The notes below the pieces were generated by a model that was given only the letters and a program-made list of their open reading frames with translations, made no database searches and was not told the DNA's origin. A program made the position numbers and the translations under genes. This document shows positions 9,498-18,053 of a stretch of 58,388 nucleotides of DNA, piece by piece. Positions within the stretch are counted from its first letter, which is position 1, and each line of letters opens with the position of its first letter. Source of the stretch: CAXBDP01 sp964598395 (GTDB taxonomy: Bacteria; Bacteroidota; Bacteroidia; Cytophagales; Cyclobacteriaceae); assembly GCA_964598395.1 (NCBI GenBank), contig CAZRBW010000013.1:1-58388 (forward strand). The letters run 5' to 3'.

Positions 9498-9965
9498 ATG
9501 AGAAAAGCAAAACCTAAAAAGAGATACGTCCTCCCAGATCCTAAATTCTCGGACGTAATGGTGACCAAGTTTGTCAACCATTTGATGTTGGACGGTAAAA
9601 AAAGTACCTCTGCTACAATTTTTTATGATGCCATTGAATTGGTATCTAAAAGATCGGGTGAAGACGGGATTGAGGTTTGGAAAAAAGCTCTTGGTAATGT
9701 AATGCCTTCTGTGGAAGTAAAATCCCGTAGAGTAGGTGGTGCAACTTTCCAAGTACCTCTTGAAGTACGACCTGAAAGAAAAAGTAGCCTAGGTATGAAG
9801 TGGCTAATTCTTTATTCTCGTAAAAGAGGAGAAAAGACAATGATGGAACGTCTCGCAGGTGAAATCATTGCAGCAGCTAAAGGTGAAGGTGCAGCAGTTA
9901 AGAAAAAAGAAGATACACATAGAATGGCTGAAGCAAATAAGGCATTCTCTCACTTTAGATTTTAA
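9498..9965 (+). CDS. rpsG: 30S ribosomal protein S7
   Basis: S7, 155 aa, primary binder of the 3' domain of 16S rRNA and organiser of the small-subunit head. It shows the family helices, including KFVNHLMLDGKKSTSATIFY and VEVKSRRVGGATFQVPLEV, and the C-terminal EDTHRMAEANKAFSHFRF. It begins 25 bases after rpsL and fusA starts 7 bases after its stop, so it is translated within the str operon. Confidence 0.98.
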   Translation: MRKAKPKKRYVLPDPKFSDVMVTKFVNHLMLDGKKSTSATIFYDAIELVSKRSGEDGIEVWKKALGNVMPSVEVKSRRVGGATFQVPLEVRPERKSSLGMKWLILYSRKRGEKTMMERLAGEIIAAAKGEGAAVKKKEDTHRMAEANKAFSHFRF

Positions 9966-9972
9966 ATTGTAA

Positions 9973-12111
9973 ATGGCTAAGAAAGATCTTCGGTATTTAA
10001 GAAACATTGGCATCATGGCTCACATTGATGCTGGGAAGACAACAACCTCAGAACGTATCCTTTTCTATACAGGACTTACCCACAAAATTGGTGAAGTTCA
10101 TGATGGTGGTGCTACGATGGACTGGATGGAGCAAGAGCAAGAAAGAGGTATTACAATTACTTCAGCTGCAACTACTACATTTTGGAAATATCCAACTACG
10201 CAGGGTCAACCCAACGATGATACAATGGACTATAAAATCAATTTGATTGACACTCCTGGTCACGTTGATTTTACGGTTGAAGTTGAACGCTCATTGCGCG
10301 TATTAGATGGAGCTGTAGCATTATTTTGCGCAGTTTCTGGTGTTGAGCCTCAGTCTGAAACTGTTTGGAGACAAGCTGACAAATACCACGTACCACGAAT
10401 TTGTTTTGTGAATAAAATGGATCGTGCAGGTGCTGATTTTTTCAATGCCGTTAAAGAAATAAAAGATAAGCTAGGAGCTACACCAGTTCCTTTGCAAATA
10501 CCAATTGGTGCTGAGGACACTTTTAGTGGAGTGGTTGATTTAATCACAAACAAAGCACTTATTTGGAATGAAGAGGATCAAGGTATGACTTACAGAGTTA
10601 TTGATATACCTGAAGATCTTGTCGAAACAGTTAGAGAATACCGCCAAGAATTGATTGAAAGAGTTGCTTCTTATGATGATGCTCTTTTGGAGAAATTCTT
10701 TGAGGATGAAAGCTCAATAACTGAAGAAGAAATGAGAGCTGCAATTCGTAAAGCAGTAATCAATATGGATTTCTCTCCAGTACTGTGTGGTTCGGCATTT
10801 AAAAACAAAGGCGTACAAGCGTTACTTGATGCTGTTTGTGCTTTCTTGCCGTCTCCAATGGATTTGCCTCCGGTTGTTGGTCTCAATCCTGATACCGAAA
10901 AGGAAGTCACAAGAAAGCCGGATGCTGCCGAACCGTTTGCTGCATTAGCTTTTAAAATTGCTACCGATCCTTTTGTAGGTCGTTTGGCTTTCATTAGAGT
11001 ATATTCTGGCACTCTTGAGTCTGGTAGTTATATACATAACATGCGTACTGGAAAGAAGGAAAGAATATCGCGCCTTCTTCAAATGCACTCAAATAAGCAA
11101 AATCCAATAGACAAAGTTGAAGCGGGTGATATTTGTGCTGGTATAGGATTTAAGGATATTAAAACTGGTGATACGTTAGTAGAAGAGAAGCATAAAATTG
11201 TTCTCGAATCAATGACATTCCCAGAGCCTGTTATTGGTTATGCGATTGAGCCTAAAACTCAAGCGGATGTTGATAAATTAGGTATGGCAATTTCTAAGCT
11301 AGTTGAAGAAGATCCAACACTTAGAGTTGAAACCGATCATGAAACAGGGCAAACAGTTTTAAGAGGAATGGGTGAACTTCACCTTGAGATTATTATCGAT
11401 CGTCTTAAGAGAGAATTTAAAGTTGAAATTAATCAAGGTGCTCCTCAAGTTGCTTACAAAGAGGCAATAACAAAAACTGTTGAGCACAAAGAGGTTTATA
11501 AGAAGCAATCTGGTGGTAAAGGTAAATTTGCCGACATCGTTTTCGAATTAGGTCCAAAAGATGCTGATTACGATAAACCAGGATTACAGTTTGTGAACAA
11601 CATTGTTGGTGGTGTAATTCCGAAAGAATTTATACAACCTGTTCAAAAAGGTTTTGAATCCGCAATGGTCAATGGACCTTTAGCCGGATTCCCAATCCAA
11701 GAGATGAAGGTAAGACTATATCATGGTAGCTTCCATGATGTCGATTCAGATTCACTTTCTTTTGAATTGGCAGCACGTATTGGTTTTAAGGAAGCTGCTA
11801 AAAAGGCAGGTCCCGTATTGTTAGAACCAATTATGGCTGTTGAAGTAATTACACCAGATGAATATACTGGTCCAGTTACTGGTGACTTGAATAAGAGAAG
11901 AGGTCTTATGAAAGGTATGGATACAAAAGGTGGAGCACAAGTTGTTAAGGCTGACGTTCCTCTTTCAGAATTGTTTGGTTACGTTACAGATTTGAGAACA
12001 ATTTCTTCTGGTAGAGCTTCGGCTTCTTTGACTTTTTCTCACTACGATCCAGTACCTAACAACATTGCTGAACAAGTTATTTTGAAGTTTAAAGGTGAGT
12101 CGGGTAAATAA
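9973..12111 (+). CDS. fusA: translation elongation factor G
   Basis: GTPase that drives ribosomal translocation and, with RRF, recycling; 712 aa. G-domain motifs: AHIDAGKTTTSER (P-loop, residues 16-28), RGITITSAATT (switch I), DTPGHVDF (switch II), NKMD (guanine recognition) and a GSAF motif. Domains II-V follow, with GELHLEIIIDRL in domain III and the GPVTGDLNKRRG region in domain V. It lies between rpsG and rpsJ. Unlike in many bacteria, tuf does not follow, so EF-Tu must be encoded elsewhere. Confidence 0.98.
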   Translation: MAKKDLRYLRNIGIMAHIDAGKTTTSERILFYTGLTHKIGEVHDGGATMDWMEQEQERGITITSAATTTFWKYPTTQGQPNDDTMDYKINLIDTPGHVDFTVEVERSLRVLDGAVALFCAVSGVEPQSETVWRQADKYHVPRICFVNKMDRAGADFFNAVKEIKDKLGATPVPLQIPIGAEDTFSGVVDLITNKALIWNEEDQGMTYRVIDIPEDLVETVREYRQELIERVASYDDALLEKFFEDESSITEEEMRAAIRKAVINMDFSPVLCGSAFKNKGVQALLDAVCAFLPSPMDLPPVVGLNPDTEKEVTRKPDAAEPFAALAFKIATDPFVGRLAFIRVYSGTLESGSYIHNMRTGKKERISRLLQMHSNKQNPIDKVEAGDICAGIGFKDIKTGDTLVEEKHKIVLESMTFPEPVIGYAIEPKTQADVDKLGMAISKLVEEDPTLRVETDHETGQTVLRGMGELHLEIIIDRLKREFKVEINQGAPQVAYKEAITKTVEHKEVYKKQSGGKGKFADIVFELGPKDADYDKPGLQFVNNIVGGVIPKEFIQPVQKGFESAMVNGPLAGFPIQEMKVRLYHGSFHDVDSDSLSFELAARIGFKEAAKKAGPVLLEPIMAVEVITPDEYTGPVTGDLNKRRGLMKGMDTKGGAQVVKADVPLSELFGYVTDLRTISSGRASASLTFSHYDPVPNNIAEQVILKFKGESGK

Positions 12112-12119
12112 ATCAGGAC

Positions 12120-12425
12120 ATGACACAAAAAATTAGAATTAAATTAAAATCATATGATCACAGTTTGATTGACAAATCAGCTGAAAAGATCGTCCGTGCA
12201 GTGAAAACGACTGGAGCTGTGATTAGTGGGCCGATTCCACTTCCAACCGAAAAGGAGATATTCACAGTATTGAGATCACCTCACGTTAATAAAAAAGCTA
12301 GAGAGCAGTTTCAAATGTGTACTTACAAGAGATTGGTGGATATTTATTCATATTCAGCAAAAACTGTTGATGCATTAATGAAATTAGAGTTACCTAGCGG
12401 TGTTGACGTTGAAATTAAGGTTTGA
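12120..12425 (+). CDS. rpsJ: 30S ribosomal protein S10
   Basis: S10, 101 aa, small-subunit head protein and partner of NusB in antitermination. KIRIKLKSYDHSLIDKSAEK, GPIPLPTEKEIFTVLRSPHV and KKAREQFQMCTYKRLVDIY are typical. In E. coli it leads the S10 operon; here it starts 8 bases after fusA and is followed by a strong terminator at 12443, so it is the last gene of the str transcript rather than the first of the next. Confidence 0.98.
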   Translation: MTQKIRIKLKSYDHSLIDKSAEKIVRAVKTTGAVISGPIPLPTEKEIFTVLRSPHVNKKAREQFQMCTYKRLVDIYSYSAKTVDALMKLELPSGVDVEIKV

Positions 12426-12442
12426 CGAAAAATTCTTATGAG

Positions 12443-12485
12443 AATAAGGACCAATACGTTAAGATTATTGGTCCTTATTTTTTTG
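12443..12485 (+). terminator. strong intrinsic terminator after rpsJ
   Basis: AATAAGGACCAATA (12443-12456) pairs perfectly with TATTGGTCCTTATT (12466-12479) as a 14-bp stem with a 9-nt loop. The T-run overlaps the end of the stem (12478-12484). It separates the str operon from the rplC-rplQ operon, which has its own promoter 32 bases downstream. Confidence 0.9.
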
Positions 12486-12516
12486 TCCGACAGTAACGAA
12501 AATAGTTGCTTGAGGT

Positions 12517-12547
12517 TTTGTAAAGGCGCAAAATATTCATAACTTTG
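12517..12547 (+). promoter_or_regulatory. Bacteroidota-type promoter for the rplC-rplQ operon
   Basis: The -33 TTTG (12517-12520) and -7 TAACTTTG (12540-12547) are 19 bases apart, as in the rpsL promoter. TTTGCAGTCC (12544-12553) is shared exactly with that promoter. The 5' leader to rplC is about 55 bases and could hold translational control, but no clear structure was identified. Confidence 0.82.
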
Positions 12548-12608
12548 CAGTCCTTTCGCAGAAACACTAGCAAATTGATAGTTAGCGATTTATAAAAACT
12601 AAGACAAA

Positions 12609-13241
12609 ATGTCTGGAATAATAGGTAGAAAAATAGGTATGACTAGCATCTTTGGTGCCGATGGACGCAACGTTCCATGCACAGTAATAGAGGCTGGTCC
12701 TTGTGTAGTAACACAAGTTAAGAACATGAACAAGGATGGCTACAATGCCGTTCAATTGGGTTTTGGTGATCGTAAAGAGAAAAATACACCAAAGCCATTA
12801 AAGGGGCATTTTGCTAAAGCAAATACTACTCCCTTATCTAAAGTTGTTGAATTTCGTGATTTCCGTGAGGAGTTTGAAGGTCAAATAAAGATAGGTGATG
12901 TAGTTACGCTAGAGAGTGTCTTTAAAGAGGGAGACTTCTTGGATGCAATTGGTACTTCTAAAGGTAAGGGATTCCAAGGTGTAGTTAAAAGACACGGCTT
13001 TGCTGGTGTTGGTCAAGCCACACACGGTCAGCACAATCGTTTAAGAGCGCCAGGTTCCATTGGTAATGCTTCTTACGCTTCAAGAGTAATGAAGGGTATG
13101 CGCATGGCTGGTCAAACTGGTAATGCTAGAGTTAAGGTTATTAACCTTCGTGTCTTAAAAATAGTACCTGAGCAGAATTTACTCGTTGTGAGTGGTTCTA
13201 TCCCAGGTGCAAAGAATTCATTTGTCATTCTTGAGAAATAG
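12609..13241 (+). CDS. rplC: 50S ribosomal protein L3
   Basis: L3, 210 aa, early assembly protein near the peptidyl-transferase centre. GIIGRKIGMTSIF opens the protein. The extended loop runs HGQHNRLRAPGSIGNAS and MKGMRMAGQTGNARV. The glutamine that PrmB methylates in E. coli L3 (GSIGQ) is Asn here. First gene of a long operon running to rplQ, directly after the promoter at 12517. Confidence 0.98.
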   Translation: MSGIIGRKIGMTSIFGADGRNVPCTVIEAGPCVVTQVKNMNKDGYNAVQLGFGDRKEKNTPKPLKGHFAKANTTPLSKVVEFRDFREEFEGQIKIGDVVTLESVFKEGDFLDAIGTSKGKGFQGVVKRHGFAGVGQATHGQHNRLRAPGSIGNASYASRVMKGMRMAGQTGNARVKVINLRVLKIVPEQNLLVVSGSIPGAKNSFVILEK

Positions 13242-13245
13242 TATC

Positions 13246-13872
13246 ATGGAATTGTCCGTAATAAAAAGCACTGGAGAAGATACTGGACGCAAAATTAGTT
13301 TGCCAGAAGAGATTTTCTCAATTGATCCGAATGATCACGTAATTTATCTTGATGTTAAAAGTTACTTGGCCAATCAAAGACAAGGAACACATAAGGCTAA
13401 AGAGCGTAACGAAATAGCTGGGTCTACTAGAAAAATTAAAAAACAAAAGGGGACTGGTACAGCAAGAGCTGGTAGCATAAAAAATCCTTTGTTTAGAGGC
13501 GGTGGTCGTATTTTCGGCCCTGTTCCGCGTGACTATTCTTTTAAAGTCAATAAAAAGACAAAAAAATTAGCTCGTAAATCCGCCTTATCATATAAAGCCA
13601 AAGATAACGGCCTTCTAGTTTTAGAAGATTTCAACTTCGACAAACCAAGCACAAAAGCTTATTTGAACTTGTTAGTAGCCCTTTCTTTAAATGGTAAAAA
13701 AACTTTGATGGTACTTCCAGAGAACAATAGAAATGTTGTTTTGTCGGGACGAAATGTTAAAGACACCAAGATTACAACAGCTTCTGATATAAATACATAC
13801 GATTTGCTTAATGCAGACTTCGTTTTGTTGAGTGAAGGTTCAGTAAGCATCATTGAAAACCTTTTGAAGTAA
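13246..13872 (+). CDS. rplD: 50S ribosomal protein L4
   Basis: L4, 208 aa, lines part of the exit tunnel. The start is ATG 13246 (MELSVIKSTGEDTGRK), because the frame extends further upstream only within rplC. The tunnel loop KQKGTGTARAGSIKNPLFRG and the GPVPRDYSFKVNKKTKKLAR stretch are typical. It begins 4 bases after rplC and is followed by rplW. In E. coli L4 represses its own operon; there is no direct evidence for that here. Confidence 0.97.
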   Translation: MELSVIKSTGEDTGRKISLPEEIFSIDPNDHVIYLDVKSYLANQRQGTHKAKERNEIAGSTRKIKKQKGTGTARAGSIKNPLFRGGGRIFGPVPRDYSFKVNKKTKKLARKSALSYKAKDNGLLVLEDFNFDKPSTKAYLNLLVALSLNGKKTLMVLPENNRNVVLSGRNVKDTKITTASDINTYDLLNADFVLLSEGSVSIIENLLK

Positions 13873-13878
13873 AAAGAC

Positions 13879-14163
13879 ATGATACTTAAAAGACCATTAG
13901 TTACAGAAAAAGTCTCAGCTCTAAATGAAAGTGGAGTATACGGCTTTGTTGTTGAGAAAACAGCAAATAAAGTTGAGATAAAGAAAGCTATAGAGCAGCT
14001 CTATGGGGTAACTGTTGAAGGTATCCGTACCATGAGATACCAAGGTAAAAGTAAAACCAGACAAACTAAAAGTAAGATTATTTCAGGAAGGACTCCTTCC
14101 TTTAAGAAAGCTTATGTAAAGGTTAAAGAAGGTGATGTAATTGATTTTTATAGTGGCGTTTAA
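13879..14163 (+). CDS. rplW: 50S ribosomal protein L23
   Basis: L23, 94 aa, sits at the tunnel exit, where signal recognition particle and trigger factor dock. ILKRPLVTEKVSALNESGVY, VEIKKAIEQLYGVTV and the basic loop GKSKTRQTKSKIISGRTPSF match the family. Standard position between rplD and rplB; intact. Confidence 0.97.
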   Translation: MILKRPLVTEKVSALNESGVYGFVVEKTANKVEIKKAIEQLYGVTVEGIRTMRYQGKSKTRQTKSKIISGRTPSFKKAYVKVKEGDVIDFYSGV

Positions 14164-14176
14164 TTTTTGAGTCTCA

Positions 14177-15001
14177 ATGGGTACTAAAAAACTAAGACCA
14201 ATGACTCCAGGGCAACGATTCAGAGTTGCCCCTGACTTTAAAGAAGTTACAGCTTCTGAGCCGGAGAAATCTTTATTGGTTTCTCTTAAGAGGTCTGGAG
14301 GACGAAATAATTCTGGAAAAATGACTATGCGCTACATGGGCGGTGGTCACAAAAAGAAATTAAGACTAATCGACTTCAAAAGGAATAAGACTAATATTCC
14401 TGCGGTGGTCCAGTCTGTTGAATATGATCCGAATAGATCTGCGCGCATTGCCCTGATATATTACGCTGATGGAGAAAAGGCTTATATAATTGCTCCTGAA
14501 GGTATAAAAGTAGGACAAACTGTAATCTCTGGTGAAACTGCGGCTCCTGAAGTTGGTAACGCACTTCCTATGGCTAATATTCCTTTGGGTACTATTATTC
14601 ATAATATTGAATTGAAACCAGGTAAAGGAGCTTCTTTAGCTCGTAGTGCTGGTACATATGCGCAATTAGTGGCACGTGATGGAAAGTATGTTACAATCAA
14701 ATTGCCATCAGGTGAAATGAGGTTAGTGCTTTCTACTTGTATGGCTACTATTGGAGCTGTTTCTAACTCAGATCACATGAACGTAAGTTTAGGTAAAGCT
14801 GGTAGAAATAGATGGTTGGGTAGAAGACCAAGAACAAGAGGTGTAGCAATGAACCCAGTAGATCACCCAATGGGTGGTGGTGAAGGTCGTTCTTCAGGTG
14901 GACATCCACGTTCTAGAAAAGGTCTTTACGCTAAAGGCAAGAAGACTCGTACTCCAAAGAAGTACTCTAACAATTTAATCGTTAGTAAGAGGAAAAAATA
15001 A
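14177..15001 (+). CDS. rplB: 50S ribosomal protein L2
   Basis: L2, 274 aa, required for subunit association and peptidyl-transferase activity. It contains SGGRNNSGKMTMRYMGGGHK near residue 40, the SH3-like RNA-binding core, and the C-terminal NPVDHPMGGGEGRSSGGHP with the conserved functional His. The stop codon overlaps the rpsS start by one base, implying translational coupling. Confidence 0.98.
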   Translation: MGTKKLRPMTPGQRFRVAPDFKEVTASEPEKSLLVSLKRSGGRNNSGKMTMRYMGGGHKKKLRLIDFKRNKTNIPAVVQSVEYDPNRSARIALIYYADGEKAYIIAPEGIKVGQTVISGETAAPEVGNALPMANIPLGTIIHNIELKPGKGASLARSAGTYAQLVARDGKYVTIKLPSGEMRLVLSTCMATIGAVSNSDHMNVSLGKAGRNRWLGRRPRTRGVAMNPVDHPMGGGEGRSSGGHPRSRKGLYAKGKKTRTPKKYSNNLIVSKRKK

Positions 15002-15279
15002 TGGCAAGATCACTAAAAAAAGGACCCTATATTGACTTTCGCCTTGATCAAAAGGTAGTTAATATGAATGAGTCAGGCAAAAAGTCTGTAATCAAGACTT
15101 GGTCACGAAGATCCATGGTTTCTCCAGATTTTGTGGGTCATACATTCGCTGTACATAATGGGAATAAATTTATTCCTGTTTATGTAACAGAAAACATGGT
15201 AGGCCACAAGATGGGTGAGTTCGCACCTACCAGGAATTTTAGGGGCCATGTTGGAAAAAAAGATAAAGGTAAAAGATAA
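15001..15279 (+). CDS. rpsS: 30S ribosomal protein S19
   Basis: S19, 92 aa, small-subunit head protein that forms a complex with S13. ARSLKKGPYIDFRLDQKV, TWSRRSMVSPDFVGHTFAVH and the C-terminal MGEFAPTRNFRGHVGKKDKG are typical. It overlaps the end of rplB and is followed 3 bases later by rplV. Confidence 0.97.
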   Translation: MARSLKKGPYIDFRLDQKVVNMNESGKKSVIKTWSRRSMVSPDFVGHTFAVHNGNKFIPVYVTENMVGHKMGEFAPTRNFRGHVGKKDKGKR

Positions 15280-15282
15280 GAG

Positions 15283-15654
15283 ATGGAAGCAAGAGCTATA
15301 CTCAGAGATATTCCTACCTCTCCTCGTAAAATGAGGTTAGTTGTGGATTTAATTAGAGGTCAAAAAGTAAATAATGCTTTAAGTATATTGAAATTTGATT
15401 CTAAAATTGGTTCACAGTACGTTGAAAAGCTTCTTTTATCTGCAATTGCCAACTGGCAATCTAAGCATGATGAAGTGAAACTTGAAGACGCTGACTTATT
15501 TGTGAAGGAAGTTAGAGTTGACGGTGGAAGAATGTTGAAAAGACTTCGTCCAGCTCCACAAGGTAGAGCACACCGTATTCGCAAGCGTTCTAACCACGTT
15601 ACAATCGTGGTAGCTAACGCCGCTGCTAATGTTATTGAAAACGAAGAGAATTAA
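15283..15654 (+). CDS. rplV: 50S ribosomal protein L22
   Basis: L22, 123 aa, whose long beta-hairpin lines the exit tunnel and is a site of macrolide resistance. The hairpin region VDGGRMLKRLRPAPQGRAHR (about residues 75-95) and the following RIRKRSNHVTIVVA strand are wild type and intact. Standard place between rpsS and rpsC. Confidence 0.97.
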   Translation: MEARAILRDIPTSPRKMRLVVDLIRGQKVNNALSILKFDSKIGSQYVEKLLLSAIANWQSKHDEVKLEDADLFVKEVRVDGGRMLKRLRPAPQGRAHRIRKRSNHVTIVVANAAANVIENEEN

Positions 15655-15676
15655 TCAGATAACAGGTCAATAAATA

Positions 15677-16423
15677 ATGGGACAAAAAGTTAACCCGATT
15701 GGATTAAGACTTGGAATAGTTAGAGGATGGGACTCAAGCTGGTTCGGAGGAAAAGATTTCTCAGACAAGTTAGTTGAAGATCATAAAATAAGAAATTATC
15801 TCTCTGCAAGAATTCCTAAAGGTGGCATAAGTAAAATTGTCATTGAAAGAACCTTAAAGCGTATTACTCTTACCATTCATACTGCCAGACCAGGTGTTGT
15901 TATTGGTAAAGGAGGATCTGAAGTTGACAAGATTAAAGAAGAGTTAAAGAAGCTAACTGGAAAAGATGTTCAAATAAACATTTTTGAAATTAAGCGACCT
16001 GAACTTGATGCCAAGCTAGTTGGTGAAGCTATTGCTCAACAACTTGAAGCAAGAATCTCTTTTCGTAGAGCCCTTAAACAAGCTATTGCTTCTGCAATGC
16101 GTGTTGGAGCCCAAGGAATAAAAGTGAAAGCTTCCGGTAGGTTAGGTGGTGCTGAAATGGCTAGATCTGAACAGTATAAAGAAGGACGTATTCCACTTCA
16201 CACGTTAAGAGCTGATATTGATTATGCTCTTAGTGAAGCCCATACTGTTTATGGTAAAATAGGAATCAAAGTGTGGATATTTAAGGGTGAAGTCTTTGGA
16301 AAAAGAGATTTGTCTCCAAATATTGGCATGGGTAGTAATGAACCTCGCGGTGGTGCTCCTGGAGCGGGAGGTAATAGAAGAAAGCGTGGAGCAGACGCAC
16401 CTCGCAGAAGTAAAAGAAAATAG
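15677..16423 (+). CDS. rpsC: 30S ribosomal protein S3
   Basis: S3, 248 aa, mRNA-entry protein with helicase-like contacts. It has GQKVNPIGLRLGIVRGWDS at the N-terminus, the KH motif VIGKGGSEVDKIKEEL near residue 76, and the SGRLGGAEMARSEQYKEGR block near 153. A Gly/Arg/Lys-rich C-terminal tail of about 30 residues goes beyond the usual fold. One GCGGGAGG octamer (16364) lies in this tail as Ala-Gly-Gly codons. Confidence 0.97.
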   Translation: MGQKVNPIGLRLGIVRGWDSSWFGGKDFSDKLVEDHKIRNYLSARIPKGGISKIVIERTLKRITLTIHTARPGVVIGKGGSEVDKIKEELKKLTGKDVQINIFEIKRPELDAKLVGEAIAQQLEARISFRRALKQAIASAMRVGAQGIKVKASGRLGGAEMARSEQYKEGRIPLHTLRADIDYALSEAHTVYGKIGIKVWIFKGEVFGKRDLSPNIGMGSNEPRGGAPGAGGNRRKRGADAPRRSKRK

Positions 16424-16449
16424 CTTTTGGCGATAAATTAATATAGAAG

Positions 16450-16869
16450 ATGTTACAGCCTAAAAGAACAAAATTTAGAAAGCAGCAAAAAGGTAGAATA
16501 AAAGGTATTGCCCAAAGGGGTCATACACTTTCCTTTGGCAACTTTGGTATTAAGTCCCTAGAACCGGCTTGGATCACTAGTCGCCAAATTGAAGCTGCTA
16601 GGATTGCCGTTACACGTGCAATGAAAAGAGAAGGTAAAGTTTGGATTCGAATTTTTCCAGATAAGCCTATCACTAAAAAGCCTGCTGAAGTAAGGATGGG
16701 TAAAGGTAAAGGTGCTCCTGAGTATTGGGTTGCAGTAATTAAGCCAGGTACCATAATATTCGAATCATCAGGTGTTAGCTTAGAATTGGCTCAAGAGGCT
16801 TTACGTCTTGCCGCTCAAAAGTTACCAGTTAGAACTAAGTTTGTGACAAGTAGAGATTATCAGGGTTAA
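16450..16869 (+). CDS. rplP: 50S ribosomal protein L16
   Basis: L16, 139 aa, contacts the A-site tRNA elbow and 5S region. LQPKRTKFRKQQKGRIKG, RGHTLSFGNFGIKSLEPAWI and the RMGKGKGAPEYWVAVIKPG loop are conserved; the Arg that is hydroxylated in E. coli L16 is present. It begins 26 bases after rpsC and is followed 4 bases later by rpmC. Confidence 0.97.
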   Translation: MLQPKRTKFRKQQKGRIKGIAQRGHTLSFGNFGIKSLEPAWITSRQIEAARIAVTRAMKREGKVWIRIFPDKPITKKPAEVRMGKGKGAPEYWVAVIKPGTIIFESSGVSLELAQEALRLAAQKLPVRTKFVTSRDYQG

Positions 16870-16873
16870 GGTC

Positions 16874-17068
16874 ATGAAGAACGCAGAAATTATATCATTA
16901 AGTCAGGAAGAATTGGCTGAAAAAATAGCTGTTGAGGTTGAGAATTTACAAAAGCTTAAATTTGCTCACGCTATTTCTCCTTTGGAAAACCCTATGAAAA
17001 TTAGGGAAGCTAAAAAGCTTATTGCCAGGCTTAAGACGGAAGAGACGTCAAGAAACCTTTCAAATTAA
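16874..17068 (+). CDS. rpmC: 50S ribosomal protein L29
   Basis: L29, 64 aa, two-helix protein at the tunnel exit beside L23. LSQEELAEKIAVEVENLQKL, KFAHAISPLENPMKIREAKK and the final RLKTEE match the family. Standard position between rplP and rpsQ. Confidence 0.96.
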   Translation: MKNAEIISLSQEELAEKIAVEVENLQKLKFAHAISPLENPMKIREAKKLIARLKTEETSRNLSN

Positions 17069-17074
17069 ACGACA

Positions 17075-17332
17075 ATGGAGTCAAGAAATCTGAGAAAAGA
17101 AAGAATCGGAAAGGTAATAAGCAACAAGATGGAAAAAAGCATCACTGTTGCTATTTCCCGCAGGGTGAAGCACCCAATGTATGGTAAGTTTATCGGTAAA
17201 ACTACAAAGTTCATGGCTCATGACGATAAGAATGAGGCAAACATTGGTGATACTGTGAAAATCATGGAAACTAGACCATTGAGCAAGAATAAAAGGTGGA
17301 GATTGGTTTCAATTATTGAAAGGGCTAAATAA
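17075..17332 (+). CDS. rpsQ: 30S ribosomal protein S17
   Basis: S17, 85 aa, OB-fold protein binding 16S rRNA helices. The motifs RKERIGKVISNKMEKSITVA, RRVKHPMYGKFIGKTTKFMA and the METRPLSKNKRWRLV end are typical. It begins 6 bases after rpmC, and rplN starts 2 bases after its stop. Confidence 0.97.
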   Translation: MESRNLRKERIGKVISNKMEKSITVAISRRVKHPMYGKFIGKTTKFMAHDDKNEANIGDTVKIMETRPLSKNKRWRLVSIIERAK

Positions 17333-17334
17333 CA

Positions 17335-17703
17335 ATGATCCAGCAAGAAAGTAGACTATCAGTAGCAGATAACAGCGGAGCTAAAACCGTACTCTGTATT
17401 AGAGTTTTAGGTGGTACGGGTAGAAGATACGCTAGTATTGGCGATAAAATCGTCGTTACCGTTAAAACTGCTCTTTCTTCTAGTAATATGAAGAAAGGTA
17501 CGGTTTCTAAAGCCGTGGTTGTAAGAACCAAAAAAGAGATTAGAAGAAAAGATGGCTCATATATTCGTTTCGAGGATAATGCAGCTGTTTTACTCAATAA
17601 TAATGATGAGCCTCGTGGAACGCGTATTTTCGGGCCAGTGGCTCGTGAATTGCGTGAAAAGCAATTTATGAAGATAGTTTCTTTGGCTCCTGAAGTTTTA
17701 TAA
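17335..17703 (+). CDS. rplN: 50S ribosomal protein L14
   Basis: L14, 122 aa, forms part of the intersubunit bridge and binds the RsfS silencing factor. MIQQESRLSVADNSGAK is the hallmark N-terminus. RIFGPVARELREKQFMKIVS marks the C-terminus. It is tightly packed between rpsQ and rplX. Confidence 0.98.
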   Translation: MIQQESRLSVADNSGAKTVLCIRVLGGTGRRYASIGDKIVVTVKTALSSSNMKKGTVSKAVVVRTKKEIRRKDGSYIRFEDNAAVLLNNNDEPRGTRIFGPVARELREKQFMKIVSLAPEVL

Positions 17704-17705
17704 TA

Positions 17706-18053
17706 ATGGAAAGAAAGCAAAATAAACAGCCTAAATTGAATATCCGTAAAGGTGATACTGTTAAAGTAATCACTGGAAACGATAAAGGTAAAACTGGGAA
17801 AGTTCTTCAAGTATTGCTTGAGAAACGCCAGGTATTAGTGGAAGGTATTCGTATGGTTACTAAGCACGTAAAACCTTCTGCTGCTAAACCTGAAGGTGGA
17901 ATTCAAAAGAAGGAAGCAGCCATCCAAATTAGTAATGTGATGCTTGTTGACCCAGCTACAGGTGAAGCAACAAGAGTAGGTCGCAAGATGGATGAGGCAG
18001 GTAAATTACAAAGGTACTCAAAGAAAACAGGGGAGGTTATCAAGAATGGCTAA
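17706..18053 (+). CDS. rplX: 50S ribosomal protein L24
   Basis: L24, 115 aa, assembly initiator. The KOW motif is seen in KGDTVKVITGNDKGKTGKVL (about residues 17-36). It overlaps the first eight bases of rplE, so the two are probably translationally coupled. Confidence 0.97.
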   Translation: MERKQNKQPKLNIRKGDTVKVITGNDKGKTGKVLQVLLEKRQVLVEGIRMVTKHVKPSAAKPEGGIQKKEAAIQISNVMLVDPATGEATRVGRKMDEAGKLQRYSKKTGEVIKNG

